A stretch of DNA of 64,000 nt from an uncultured Pseudokineococcus sp. (GCF_947499845.1 NZ_CANMPM010000003.1:248001-312000), one strand, 5' to 3'. Numbered from the stretch's first letter, positions 15,637 through 24,370 are shown. Notes: a model not told the origin generated them from the letters alone. A program made the numbers and translations.

Positions 15637-17226
15637 ATGCCCGCACCCGCCCGCCGCCACCTGCTCCGCGACCGCAGCCTCGTCCAGAAGATCGCCGCGG
15701 CGACGGCCCTGCCGTGCGTGGGGCTGGTCGTCGTGGCCGGGGTCGCCGTCTCCGCCCTCGACGACGTCCGGGGGAGCACGGCGTCGGTGCGCGAGCGCAA
15801 CATCGCGGCCCTCGACGCCGTCTACGACGCGCGGTCGGCCTACCTCGAGGAGCGGGTCCTCGCCCGTGACGTCCTCCTGCAGCCGATGACCGCCGAGGCG
15901 AGCGTCGCCGAGATCGCGGACGAGACTGAGCGCATCGCCCAGGACATGGACGCCTACCGGGGCCTCGCGGCGGACCCCGACCTGGCGGCCGAGCTCACCG
16001 CGGCGCTCGACGCCTACGGCCGCGCGCTGGAGGGCGACGTCGTCCCCGCCGCCCGCACCGGCGACCAGGCGGCGCTCATGACCGCGATCCAGGGCACCTC
16101 CTCCGAGGTGGCGGCGCTCACCGCGGCCTTCGACCGCGCCGTCGCCGCCGAGCGCGACGCGGCGACGGCCCGGGTCGACGCGGCTGCGGGGACGGCGCGC
16201 AGCACCGCCGTCGTCCTCGTCGTGCTCGCCCTCGTCGCCCTCCTCCTGGGGGTCGTCGTGGCCGCGGCCGTCGTGCGCGGCATGCGGCGCACGCTGGACG
16301 AGGTCGGCCGCGTGCTGTCCGCCATGGCCGATGGAGACCTCACCCAGCGCCCGCACGTCGAGCGCGACGACGAGCTGGGGCGGATGGCCCGCTCGCTCGA
16401 GGTGGCGCAGGACGCCGTCGCGGGCGTCGTCCGCGACGTCAGCGCCGGCGCGGGCACCCTCGCGGCCGCCGCGGACCAGCTGTCGGCCAGCTCCCGCGCC
16501 ATCGCCGGGTCGGCCGAGGAGACGTCCGCCCGCTCCTCGCAGGTGTCCGCCGCGGCGGTCGAGGTGTCCCGGACCGTGCAGACCGTGGCGTCCGGCTCCG
16601 AGGAGATGGGCGCCTCGATCCGCGAGATCGCCACCACGGCCGGCAGCGCCGCCGCGGTGACCCAGCACGCCGTCGAGGTGGCCGCGCGCACCTCCGAGCT
16701 CGTCACCCGGCTCGGGGCCTCCTCGGAGGAGATCGGCAAGGTGGTCAAGGTCATCACGACCATCGCCGAGCAGACGAACCTCCTGGCGCTCAACGCGACC
16801 ATCGAGGCGGCCCGGGCGGGCGAGGCGGGGCGCGGCTTCGCCGTCGTCGCCAACGAGGTGAAGGACCTGGCGCAGGAGACGGCGCGCGCGACGGGCGGCA
16901 TCACGGCCCGCGTGGCGGCCATCCAGGCGGACACCGAGGCGGCCGTCGCCGCCATCGCCGAGATCAGCGGCGTGGTCGACCAGGTCAACGGCTACCAGGG
17001 GACCATCGCCTCCGCCGTCGAGGAGCAGTCCGCCACCACCGCGGAGATGAGCCGCGGCGTCTCCTCCGCCGCCTCCGGCGCCGGCGACATCGCCAGCACG
17101 ATCGCGGGCGTGGCCGCCGCCGCCGGCGCCACGCGCACCGGCGTCGCCGAGTCGCTCGGCGCGGCGACGGAGCTGAGCGAGCTGTCCGGGCGCCTGCGCA
17201 CGCTCGTGGGGCGCTTCACGGTCTGA
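15637..17226 (+). CDS. Methyl-accepting chemotaxis protein
   Basis: A 529-residue transmembrane chemoreceptor. It has an N-terminal membrane helix (IAAATALPCVGLVVVAGVAV), a roughly 150-residue helical ligand-binding region of 4HB type, a second membrane helix (about 189-215), a HAMP linker (RRTLDEVGRVLSAMADGDLTQR) and a long signalling coiled coil. The hairpin tip that contacts CheA/CheW is at about 376-412 (IAEQTNLLALNATIEAARAG, then GRGFAVVANEVKDLA). No CheR-binding pentapeptide is seen at the C-terminus (LVGRFTV). The ligand cannot be predicted. No che genes are in the window. Confidence 0.95.
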   Translation: MPAPARRHLLRDRSLVQKIAAATALPCVGLVVVAGVAVSALDDVRGSTASVRERNIAALDAVYDARSAYLEERVLARDVLLQPMTAEASVAEIADETERIAQDMDAYRGLAADPDLAAELTAALDAYGRALEGDVVPAARTGDQAALMTAIQGTSSEVAALTAAFDRAVAAERDAATARVDAAAGTARSTAVVLVVLALVALLLGVVVAAAVVRGMRRTLDEVGRVLSAMADGDLTQRPHVERDDELGRMARSLEVAQDAVAGVVRDVSAGAGTLAAAADQLSASSRAIAGSAEETSARSSQVSAAAVEVSRTVQTVASGSEEMGASIREIATTAGSAAAVTQHAVEVAARTSELVTRLGASSEEIGKVVKVITTIAEQTNLLALNATIEAARAGEAGRGFAVVANEVKDLAQETARATGGITARVAAIQADTEAAVAAIAEISGVVDQVNGYQGTIASAVEEQSATTAEMSRGVSSAASGAGDIASTIAGVAAAAGATRTGVAESLGAATELSELSGRLRTLVGRFTV

Positions 17227-17275
17227 GCCGACGACCGCCCGTTCGAGCCCACCGCCGCGGGAGACCCGGGGCCCG

Positions 17276-17298
17276 GCCGAGCAGGAGCCCTGCTCGGC
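17276..17298 (+). terminator. Hairpin terminator after the chemoreceptor
   Basis: A perfect 10-bp stem (GCCGAGCAGG, loop AGC) lies 50 bp after the chemoreceptor stop, without a T-run. Confidence 0.6.
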
Positions 17299-17329
17299 GT
17301 CCCGCGCGGGCAGGCCCCATGATGGTGGT

Positions 17330-18541
17330 GTGCGGGTCGCGCTCGTCTCCGAGGTCTGGGCCCCCGAGGTCGACGGCCTCGTCACGCGCCTGGAGAGCAC
17401 GGTCGCCGAGCTGCGGCGGGCGGGCCACGAGGTCCTCGTCGTCGCGCCGACCACCGGGACGGCGGTGCCGGGAGTGCTCGAGCGCCGCACCCGCGGGGTC
17501 AGCGTCCCGTTCCTCTACGGCGGGCGGCGCTGGGCGCTGCCCGACGGCGTCGTCGCGCGGGCCGTGCGCGCCTTCGCCCCCGACGTCGTGCACGTGGTCA
17601 ACCCCGTGCTCATGGGGGTGGCGGCGGCCCGCTGGGCGGCGTCGCGGCACCCCCTCGTCGTCAGCTACCACACCGACGTGGCGACGTACGCCGGCCACTA
17701 CCACCTCGGCGCCTTCGAGGGCTTCGTCCACGCCTCGATGCGCTGGACCTACCGCCGCGCGGACGTCCGCCTGGCCACCTCCCCGGTCGGCCGCGGGCAC
17801 CTCGCCGAGATCGGCATCCACGACGTCGACCTCTGGGAGCGCGGCGTCGACACCACGGCCTTCCGGCCCGACCGGGACGGGACGCGGCTGCGCCGACGGC
17901 TCGGCCCGGACCCGGACCTCCCGGTGGCCCTCCACGTTGGCCGCGTCGCCAGCGAGAAGGGCTGCGACCGCCTGGTGCCGCTGGCGCAGGAGGACCCGCC
18001 GGTGCAGCTGGCGCTCGTGGGGGAGGGGCCCGACCGCGCCCGGCTCGAGCGGACGCTCGCGGGGCGCCGCGCCGTCTTCACCGGGGTGCTGCGGGGCGAC
18101 GACCTGGCCGACGCCTACGCCGCCGCCGACGCGCTCGTCTTCGCCTCGGAGACGGACACGCTCGGCCTCGTCCTCCTCGAGGCGATGGCCTGCGGCCTGC
18201 CCGTCGTGGCGCTGGACACGAGCACCGCCCGCCAGACCACCGCCGGGTACGCCGCGGTGCGCCTCGTGCTGCCCGGCGCCGACGGGGCGGCGTGGAACCG
18301 CGCCGTCCGGGACGTCGCGGCCGGCAGCGCCGCCGCCGCGGCCGCGCACGGGGGCGGCGCCGCGGGGCTGGAGGCCGCGCGCGCGGCCGTCGCCCGGCCC
18401 GCGGGGGACTGGGCGAGCACGACGGAGCGGCTCGTGGAGGACGTCTACGCCCGCGCCGTCCGGGCCGCGGCGGCGCGCGGGGTCGGGTCGGGTCGTGCGG
18501 CCGGCCCCGGCGGCGCCCGCCGACCGGCGGGCGCCCGGTGA
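17330..18541 (+). CDS. GT4-family glycosyltransferase (GT-B fold)
   Basis: A 403-residue glycosyltransferase of GT-B fold. The N-terminal half opens MRVALVSEVWAPEVDGLVTRLEST and contains YHTDVATYAGHYHLG, resembling actinobacterial mannosyltransferases of the MgtA/PimB group; the C-terminal half has HVGRVASEKGCDRLV and the donor-binding signature FASETDTLGLVLLEAMACGLPVV (paired Glu near 272 and 280). A CATGAT hexamer at 17318-17323 lies 6 nt before GTG 17330, so it may be leaderless. The stop overlaps the GtrA-like gene. It interrupts the flagellar cluster; the acceptor may be a lipid or wall glycan, or flagellin, and cannot be decided here. Confidence 0.85.
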   Translation: MRVALVSEVWAPEVDGLVTRLESTVAELRRAGHEVLVVAPTTGTAVPGVLERRTRGVSVPFLYGGRRWALPDGVVARAVRAFAPDVVHVVNPVLMGVAAARWAASRHPLVVSYHTDVATYAGHYHLGAFEGFVHASMRWTYRRADVRLATSPVGRGHLAEIGIHDVDLWERGVDTTAFRPDRDGTRLRRRLGPDPDLPVALHVGRVASEKGCDRLVPLAQEDPPVQLALVGEGPDRARLERTLAGRRAVFTGVLRGDDLADAYAAADALVFASETDTLGLVLLEAMACGLPVVALDTSTARQTTAGYAAVRLVLPGADGAAWNRAVRDVAAGSAAAAAAHGGGAAGLEAARAAVARPAGDWASTTERLVEDVYARAVRAAAARGVGSGRAAGPGGARRPAGAR

Positions 18542-19149
18542 GCGGCGCCCGGGCCGGGACGGCCACCGGCGAGCGGACCCGCGACGGGCGGCGGCCGCCC
18601 GAGCAGGGGCCGCCCCGGCAGGGGTCGCCCGCGCCGGGGTCTCACGGGCGGAGCTCTCAACGGCGGGGCTCGCACCCGGCGGACGATCACGGGCACCGGA
18701 GCTCCGTGCCGCCGGTCCGGCGCGTGGGACGCTTCGGCGTCGTCGCCGGCCTCAACGCCCTCGTCGACCTCGGCGTCTTCGCCGCGCTCGTCGCCCTGCG
18801 GCCCTCACCCGGCCCGCAGGAGCTCGCGGTTCTCAGCGCCGTCGCGGTCGTGGCCGCCCTCGTGCACAGCTACGTCTGGAACAGCCGGTGGACCTTCGGC
18901 GACCGCCGCGCCCGCTCGTCGCTGCGCGCCCGCCGCGCCCAGCGCGTCCGCTTCGCCGTCCAGGGGGCCGTCAACGTCGCCCTCGGGGCCGGCGTCGTCT
19001 GGGCCGCCGCCACCGTCCTCGATGCGACGACGCTCCCGGCGGGGGCCACCGACCTGCTCGCGAAGCTCGTCAGCATGGCCGTCGCCTCGACCGCCAGCTA
19101 CCTGCTCATGCACCACCTCGTCTTCCGCGGGCACCGAGACCCCGTCTGA
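18538..19149 (+). CDS. GtrA-like membrane protein
   Basis: A 203-residue protein with a 60-residue disordered, Arg/Gly/Pro-rich N-terminus and four predicted membrane helices. The segment RRVGRFGVVAGLNALVDLGVF, the motif VWNSRWTFGD between helices two and three, and the final SYLLMHHLVFRG match the GtrA family, which is thought to move polyprenyl-phosphate-linked sugars across the membrane. GTG 18538 overlaps the glycosyltransferase stop, so the two probably act in one pathway. The low-complexity N-terminus leaves open a later start. Confidence 0.85.
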   Translation: MSGARAGTATGERTRDGRRPPEQGPPRQGSPAPGSHGRSSQRRGSHPADDHGHRSSVPPVRRVGRFGVVAGLNALVDLGVFAALVALRPSPGPQELAVLSAVAVVAALVHSYVWNSRWTFGDRRARSSLRARRAQRVRFAVQGAVNVALGAGVVWAAATVLDATTLPAGATDLLAKLVSMAVASTASYLLMHHLVFRGHRDPV

Positions 19150-19270
19150 GCCCGCTCGCCCCCGGCCGGCCTCGGCCCCTCCTCGTCCCGGCCGACCGGT
19201 CCGCGCCTCCCGCGGCTGAGGAGGACGACGCGCCCGAGGGCCCGCGACACGCCGACGGCACCCGTCCGGC

Positions 19271-19298
19271 TCAAGGTCGCCCGCCCCGCTGCCGAGGA
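19271..19298 (+). promoter_or_regulatory. Sigma-28-type promoter for flhA
   Basis: TCAA-N16-GCCGAGGA lies in the 269-bp gap between gtrA and flhA, about 120 bp before the flhA start. It is nearly identical in layout to the element before fliO. Confidence 0.6.
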
Positions 19299-19418
19299 CT
19301 GGGGAGCCAGGACGGCGCGCAGGGCGGACGGACCCGCACGTGCAGGACTCCCGGGCGGGCCGAGCCCGCCCCGGGGGTCCGACCGGACCACCGGGAGCGA
19401 TCCCGGGGAGAGGACGAC

Positions 19419-21497
19419 GTGGGTTCTCGCGTGAGCCGCCTGGGCGTCCCCGTCGGCGTCGTCGGCATCGTCCTGCTCCTCGTCGTGCCGGTGCCGGCGC
19501 CGCTGCTGGACCTCCTCATCGCGGCCAACATCACGGCCGCGCTCGTCGTCCTGCTGACGGCGATGTACGTGCGCAGGCCGCTGGACTTCTCGATCTTCCC
19601 GGCCCTGCTGCTCGTGCTGACGCTCTTCCGCCTCGGCCTCAACGTCGCCTCGACGCGCCTCGTGCTCGGCGACGCCCACGCGGGCAAGGTCATCCAGGCC
19701 TTCGGCGAGTTCGTCATCTCCGGCTCGCTCGTCATCGGCCTCGTGATCTTCCTGATCCTCGTGATCATCCAGTTCGTCGTCATCACGAACGGCGCCGGCC
19801 GCGTCGCCGAGGTGGGGGCGCGCTTCACCCTCGACGCGATGCCCGGCAAGCAGATGGCCATCGACGCCGACCTCAACGCGGGCCTCATCGACGAGGACAC
19901 GGCCCGGCAGCGGCGCGCGGACGTCACCGCCGAGGCCGACTTCTACGGCGCCATGGACGGCGGCTCGAAGTTCGTCAAGGGCGACGCCATCGCCGGCATC
20001 ATCATCACCGTCGTCAACCTCGCCGGCGGCTTCGTCATCGGCATGGTCCAGAAGGGCATGCCCGCCGGCGAGGCGCTGCAGACCTACAGCCTGCTGACGG
20101 TCGGGGACGGCCTCGTCTCGCAGATCCCCGCCCTGCTGCTCTCGGTCGCGACCGGCCTCATCGTCACCCGCGCGACGACGCAGGGGGACATGGGCACCGA
20201 CGCCGCGGCCCAGCTCCTGCAGCACCGTCCCGCGCTGCTCATCGCCGGCGGCGGGCTCATCGTCATCGCGATCATCCCCGGCATGCCGAAGCTGCCCTTC
20301 ATGCTCCTCGGCGCCGCCGTCCTGCTCGCCGCCCAGCGGGCCGGGAAGGCGCAGAAGGCGGCCGCCGCGGAGGAGGCGATGCCCGCGCTCCCCGCCGGCC
20401 CGGCCGCCGACAGCCCCGAGGGCCTGCTCCAGCAGATGCGCGTGGACCCCCTCGAGGTCGTGCTCGCCCCCGACCTCGTCGACCTCGTGGACACCGGCGC
20501 GGGCGGCGACCTGCTCGACCGCGTGCGCGGGCTGCGCCGCAAGACGGCGCTCGAGCTGGGCCTCGTCGTCCCGCCCGTCCGGACCCGCGACAGCATCGAC
20601 CTGCCGACGTCCTCCTACGCCATCCGCATCTCCGGCGTCGAGGTCGGCCGCGGCCAGGCGCCCCCCGGGCGGGTCCTCGCCCTCGGCGACGACCTCGACC
20701 ACCTGCCCGGGACGCCGACGAGCGAGCCGGTCTTCGGCCTCGCCGGCCGCTGGGTGCCCGCCGAGCTGCAGCACCAGGCCGAGATGACCGGGGCGACCGT
20801 CGTCGACCGGGCGTCCGTCCTCGTCACCCACCTCGCCGAGGTCGTGCGGACCCACGCCGCCCGCCTGCTCTCCCGCGAGGACGTCCGCGCCCTCGTCGAC
20901 GCGGTCAAGGCCGACGACCCCGCGGTCGTCGAGGAGCTCGTCCCGGGCGTCATGACGCTGGGGGAGGTGCAGCGCGTGCTGCGGGCGCTCCTCGACGAGG
21001 GCGTCGCCATCCGCGACCTGCCCCGCATCTTCGAGGCGCTCTCCCTGCGCGGCCGCGGCGGCGCCGCCGACCTCGACGCGCTCGTCGACGCGGCCCGCGC
21101 GGCCCTCGGGCCCGCCATCGCGGCGGCCTGCGCCCGCGACGGCGTGCTGCGCGTCATCACCCTCGACCCGCTGCTCGAGCACCAGATGGCCGAGTCGGTC
21201 CGGCCCGGCGAGGAGGGGGCGACGCTGTCGCTCGACCCCCGCCGCGCCGAGGTCGTCGTCGAGCAGGTGGACGCCGCCCTGCGGCAGGCCGAGGACCTCG
21301 GCTGGTCGCCCGTGCTCGTGTGCGCGCCGGTGCTGCGCGCGCCGCTGCGGCGCCTCGTCGGCCTGGCCGTCCCCCGCCTGCCCGTGCTGTCCTACTCCGA
21401 GGCGGGTGGTGGCGGTTCGTCCGGCCCCCGCATCGAGACCGTCGGGACGGTGACGGGGGCCGCCGCGGTCCCGGCCGCCCAGGCGCTGGGGGTGTGA
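19419..21497 (+). CDS. flhA: Flagellar export gate protein FlhA
   Basis: FlhA is the nonameric export gate that converts ion flow into protein export. The 692-residue protein has about eight N-terminal membrane helices (to about residue 320), including the FHIPEP-family segment FSIFPALLLVLTLFRLGLNVASTRLVL and the loop GARFTLDAMPGKQMAIDADLNAGLIDEDTARQRR. The cytoplasmic C-terminal part contains the typical HLAEVVRTHAARLLSREDVRALVD and VQRVLRALLDEGVAIRDLPRIFEAL. GTG 19419 gives the usual length and follows GAGAGGA; GTG 19431 is an alternative. Confidence 0.97.
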   Translation: MGSRVSRLGVPVGVVGIVLLLVVPVPAPLLDLLIAANITAALVVLLTAMYVRRPLDFSIFPALLLVLTLFRLGLNVASTRLVLGDAHAGKVIQAFGEFVISGSLVIGLVIFLILVIIQFVVITNGAGRVAEVGARFTLDAMPGKQMAIDADLNAGLIDEDTARQRRADVTAEADFYGAMDGGSKFVKGDAIAGIIITVVNLAGGFVIGMVQKGMPAGEALQTYSLLTVGDGLVSQIPALLLSVATGLIVTRATTQGDMGTDAAAQLLQHRPALLIAGGGLIVIAIIPGMPKLPFMLLGAAVLLAAQRAGKAQKAAAAEEAMPALPAGPAADSPEGLLQQMRVDPLEVVLAPDLVDLVDTGAGGDLLDRVRGLRRKTALELGLVVPPVRTRDSIDLPTSSYAIRISGVEVGRGQAPPGRVLALGDDLDHLPGTPTSEPVFGLAGRWVPAELQHQAEMTGATVVDRASVLVTHLAEVVRTHAARLLSREDVRALVDAVKADDPAVVEELVPGVMTLGEVQRVLRALLDEGVAIRDLPRIFEALSLRGRGGAADLDALVDAARAALGPAIAAACARDGVLRVITLDPLLEHQMAESVRPGEEGATLSLDPRRAEVVVEQVDAALRQAEDLGWSPVLVCAPVLRAPLRRLVGLAVPRLPVLSYSEAGGGGSSGPRIETVGTVTGAAAVPAAQALGV

Positions 21498-21501
21498 GGC
21501 G

Positions 21502-23463
21502 ATGACCACCGTGGTCCTCGAGGGGGACGGCATCGAGGAGCTGCTCGCCCGCTTCGTCAGCGAGCACGGCGAGGGGGCCCGCGTCGTCCGCGCCGAGCGC
21601 GTGCGCGTCGGCGGCGTGGCCGGCTTCTTCGCGCGCCAGCGCTTCGAGCTCGTCGTCGAGGTCGACGACGACGCCGACGACGTCAGCGGTGACGCGGCCG
21701 CCGCGGGGCTCAAGCCCGGCGCCCCGGGCGCCGAGGACAGCGGCGAGGGCGCTGCGGCGCCGGCCAGCGCCGCGACGACCAGCCCCACGACGACCAGCCC
21801 CACGACGACCAGCCCCACGACGACCAGCCCCACGACGACCAGCCCCACGACGACCAGCGCCGCGACGACCAGCCCCACCCCGGCCGGCGGTACCCGCGCC
21901 GCCACCACGGACACGACCAGCAGCACGCCGGGCGCCACCGCCCGCGAGCAGCAGCACGGCCCGCAGGGCCGCGACCAGGAGGAGACCCCCGTGCTCGGAC
22001 ACCCGAGGACCCCGCTGGCCCCCGCGCCGGGCGTGCCCGCCCCGCGGGCGACCGCGGGCCAGGACCGCTGCGACGAGGTGATCGGCGACATCTTCGACTC
22101 CCCGATCGCCCGGGCGCTCGTGCGCGCCAACGTGCTCGACGCCGACGGCGGAGCGCCCTCGGCCCGCGCCCGGGGCGCCCTCGACCACCTGGTCGACGCG
22201 GCGGACGCGGGGGACGATGCCTCGATGGGGATCAACGGGACGAGCAGGACGGCTCCGGAGCGGCCGACGGCGGCAGACGCCGGGGTCGACGGCGCCGCGC
22301 CGCGGGGGCGGCACGCCGCGCCCTCCGAGCCGCTCGAGCGCGGCCGCCCGGTCTCCACCGAGAGCGCCGCCTTCGCCGCCGTCCTCGACGCCGTCCGCGG
22401 CGCCGCGGAGCCCGACGAGGCGCCGAGCCACCGGGAAGTTCCCGCCACCGACCAGCCCGCCGCCCCGGCGGCGCCGGCTGCGAGCGCCTCCGAGCCGGTC
22501 GCCGCCGGTGCGGCCGTCGCCGAGCTCATGGCCCTCCTCGCCGCCCGCCACGTCGGCGAGGCCCCGGCGGAGCGGCCCGGTGCCGAGCCCGCCGCCGCCC
22601 CCGCGAGCGACGAGCGACGCGACGACGTCCCGTCCGCGCCGGTCGCCGCGGCGCCGTCTCCCGCGGCGCAGGCTCCGGCCGCGCCGTCCCCCGCGGTGCA
22701 GGTCCCGACCGCCCAGGCCCCGACCGCGCAGGCCCGGACCGTCCAGGCTGCGGGAGTCGGCGTCGACCCGACCTCCCCGCGGGCGCGGGCGGCCGCGGCC
22801 GGCCTCCCCGCCGCCCTGCTCGATCGGTTGCCCGCCGACGCCAGCGCGGGCGACCTCCACGCGCTGCTCGAGGAGCTGCCCGTCGCGCCGCACCTGCCCT
22901 CGAGCGAGGGCGACCTCGTCGCCGTCGTCGGCGCGCCGCGCGAGGCGCTCGTCGTGGCCCGCGACCTCGCCACCCGGCTGGGGCTCGGCCCTGAGGGCGT
23001 CCTCGTCGCCGCCTGCCCCACCGGCCCCGCGGCCCCGCGGCGCGAGGTGGTCCGCGACGCCGTCGCGGCCCGCCGCGCGGCGGCGACCGTGCGGCTCGGC
23101 GACGCACCCGGCGTCGTCGTCGTCCAGGTCGAGTGCGACCCGCAGAGCGTGCGCTGGGCCCGCGGCGTCGTGAGCGCCCTCCAGGCCGACCGGGTGCACG
23201 TCGTCGTCGACGCGACCCGCAAGAGCGCCGACACCGACCGCTGGCTCGACGGCGTCTTCGCCGAGGAGCCCGACGCGCTGCACGTCGTCCAGGCGGCCGG
23301 CAGCGGCGACCCGGCGACCGTCCTCGAGCTCGACCTGCCCGTCGCGAGCCTCGACGGCGGCGAGGGCGGCGCCAGCGCCTGGACCTCGCTGCTCACGCGC
23401 GCGCCGGAGGCCGCCCCGGCCGAGCCGGCTCCCGCCCGTCGCGCCCGCCGGGCCGGCCGGTGA
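21502..23463 (+). CDS. FlhF-position protein with degenerate GTPase-like domain
   Basis: A 653-residue protein occupying the flhF slot after flhA. Residues 1-55 resemble the FlhF/Jag N-terminal domain (VSEHGEGARVVRAERVRVGGVAGFFARQRFEL). A low-complexity linker of about 400 residues follows, including a TTSPT repeat. The last 190 residues look like an SRP-type alpha/beta domain, but the P-loop is lost: LVAVVGAPREALVVARDLATRLG (about 470-492) has no GKT, and the usual DTAGR is replaced by DATRKS (about 569). It therefore probably cannot bind GTP in the normal way. FlhF normally sets flagellar number and place; a scaffold role without GTPase activity is the simplest guess. The relationship to FlhF is inferred from weak similarity plus position. 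Confidence 0.6.
   Translation: MTTVVLEGDGIEELLARFVSEHGEGARVVRAERVRVGGVAGFFARQRFELVVEVDDDADDVSGDAAAAGLKPGAPGAEDSGEGAAAPASAATTSPTTTSPTTTSPTTTSPTTTSPTTTSAATTSPTPAGGTRAATTDTTSSTPGATAREQQHGPQGRDQEETPVLGHPRTPLAPAPGVPAPRATAGQDRCDEVIGDIFDSPIARALVRANVLDADGGAPSARARGALDHLVDAADAGDDASMGINGTSRTAPERPTAADAGVDGAAPRGRHAAPSEPLERGRPVSTESAAFAAVLDAVRGAAEPDEAPSHREVPATDQPAAPAAPAASASEPVAAGAAVAELMALLAARHVGEAPAERPGAEPAAAPASDERRDDVPSAPVAAAPSPAAQAPAAPSPAVQVPTAQAPTAQARTVQAAGVGVDPTSPRARAAAAGLPAALLDRLPADASAGDLHALLEELPVAPHLPSSEGDLVAVVGAPREALVVARDLATRLGLGPEGVLVAACPTGPAAPRREVVRDAVAARRAAATVRLGDAPGVVVVQVECDPQSVRWARGVVSALQADRVHVVVDATRKSADTDRWLDGVFAEEPDALHVVQAAGSGDPATVLELDLPVASLDGGEGGASAWTSLLTRAPEAAPAEPAPARRARRAGR
21775..21879 (+). 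repeat. Seven in-frame 15-bp repeats encoding TTSPT
   Basis: The unit ACGACCAGCCCCACG repeats seven times at exactly 15-bp spacing; units one to five are identical, and the last two are diverged. It encodes a Thr/Ser/Pro linker and is likely to vary in copy number between strains. Confidence 0.92.
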
Positions 23464-23738
23464 GCCTCGGTGCGGTGACGGCGCTGACGCTCCTGCTCGC
23501 CTCGCCGGCCGTCTACGGGATGGTCGTCGGCAGCACGTCGCCCTTCGAGGCGTCCCTGCGCCTGCTCGCGGCCCTCGTCGTCGCGCTCGTCGTCAGCGCC
23601 GTCGTGCGCCGGCTCCTCGCCGCCGCGCCCGCGCCGGCCGGCGCGACGGGCGTCACCGGCGTCCCGCGCCAGCGCCAGGCGCCGCCCGCGGCCGTCGCGC
23701 AGACCGTGCCCGAGGAGCTCGCCGACCGGCTGCGCTGA
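23460..23738 (+). CDS. Small two-helix membrane protein, function unknown
   Basis: A 92-residue protein with two hydrophobic segments (GAVTALTLLLASPAVYGMVV and ASLRLLAALVVALVVSAVV) and a Pro/Ala/Arg-rich cytoplasmic-type tail. Its GTG start overlaps the stop of the FlhF-like gene (GTGA), so it belongs to the flhA operon and may have a flagellar role. I do not recognise a family. Confidence 0.72.
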   Translation: MSLGAVTALTLLLASPAVYGMVVGSTSPFEASLRLLAALVVALVVSAVVRRLLAAAPAPAGATGVTGVPRQRQAPPAAVAQTVPEELADRLR

Positions 23739-23873
23739 GGCCCGCCCCGTCCCCTCGCACGTCCGCCCGCCCGTCCCGGTGCCCGCCTCCCGCGGCGCCG
23801 GGGGCGGCGGCGTCCGGGCGCGACGTGGGGCGGGGCTCGCCGCGCCCGGAGCCCCGCGGGCGCGGACTCCGCC

Positions 23874-23879
23874 TATGCT
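23874..23879 (+). promoter_or_regulatory. Candidate -10 element for leaderless csrA
   Basis: TATGCT lies 6 nt before the csrA GTG start in an otherwise GC-rich 147-bp gap, a spacing that would place transcription initiation at the start codon. Confidence 0.5.
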
Positions 23880-23885
23880 CGCCGG

Positions 23886-24149
23886 GTGCTGGTCCTGACC
23901 CGCCGCGCGGGAGAGAGCATCGTCATCGGCGACGACGTCGTCGTGACGGTCGTCGAGGTGCGCGGCGAGGTCGTGCGCCTGGGCATCGACGCGCCGCGCA
24001 GCGTCCAGGTGCACCGCGAGGAGGTCTACCGCGCTGTCGTGGAGGCCAACCGGCTCGCCGCCGCGGTCAGCGACGACGCCGTGGCCGCGCTCGCGGCCGG
24101 ACTGGGCGCCCGCCCCGGCGGCGCGGGTCCGGCCTCGCCCGGCGCGTAG
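23886..24149 (+). CDS. csrA: Carbon storage regulator CsrA
   Basis: CsrA dimers bind GGA motifs near ribosome sites and repress translation; in Gram-positives CsrA controls flagellin synthesis and is held by FliW. The first 60 residues match closely (MLVLTRRAGESIVIGDDVVVTVVEV, then LGIDAPRSVQVHREEVYRAV), with the RNA-contacting N-terminal strand LVLTRR and the GIDAP...VHREE block intact. The tail beyond residue 60 is Ala/Gly-rich, giving 87 residues. The gene follows the flhA operon. No fliW is in the window. Confidence 0.95.
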   Translation: MLVLTRRAGESIVIGDDVVVTVVEVRGEVVRLGIDAPRSVQVHREEVYRAVVEANRLAAAVSDDAVAALAAGLGARPGGAGPASPGA

Positions 24150-24275
24150 TCCTCCGCGAGCGGCTCGCCCGGGACGCGCTCGGGCGTCGACGCGCGTGCC
24201 GGCCTCCTCGGCGGCAGCCGGCCGGCGCCTCGCGGGCTCAGCGCTCAGCCCCGGCCGCCGCCGGCCCCGGCGCGA

Positions 24276-24309
24276 CGACGCCCCCGCCGGTGGTCCGGCG
24301 GGGGCGTCG
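24276..24309. terminator. Bidirectional hairpin between csrA and the alcohol dehydrogenase
   Basis: A perfect 15-bp stem (CGACGCCCCCGCCGG, loop TGGT) lies between two convergent genes and probably terminates both. A second weaker hairpin follows at about 24314-24344. The rest of the 221-bp gap shows nothing else. Confidence 0.75.
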
Positions 24310-24370
24310 GTCTGCGGGGGCCTCCATCGGCAGGGGCCCCCGTCTGCGGGGGGCGCCCCGCGGTGCGTCG

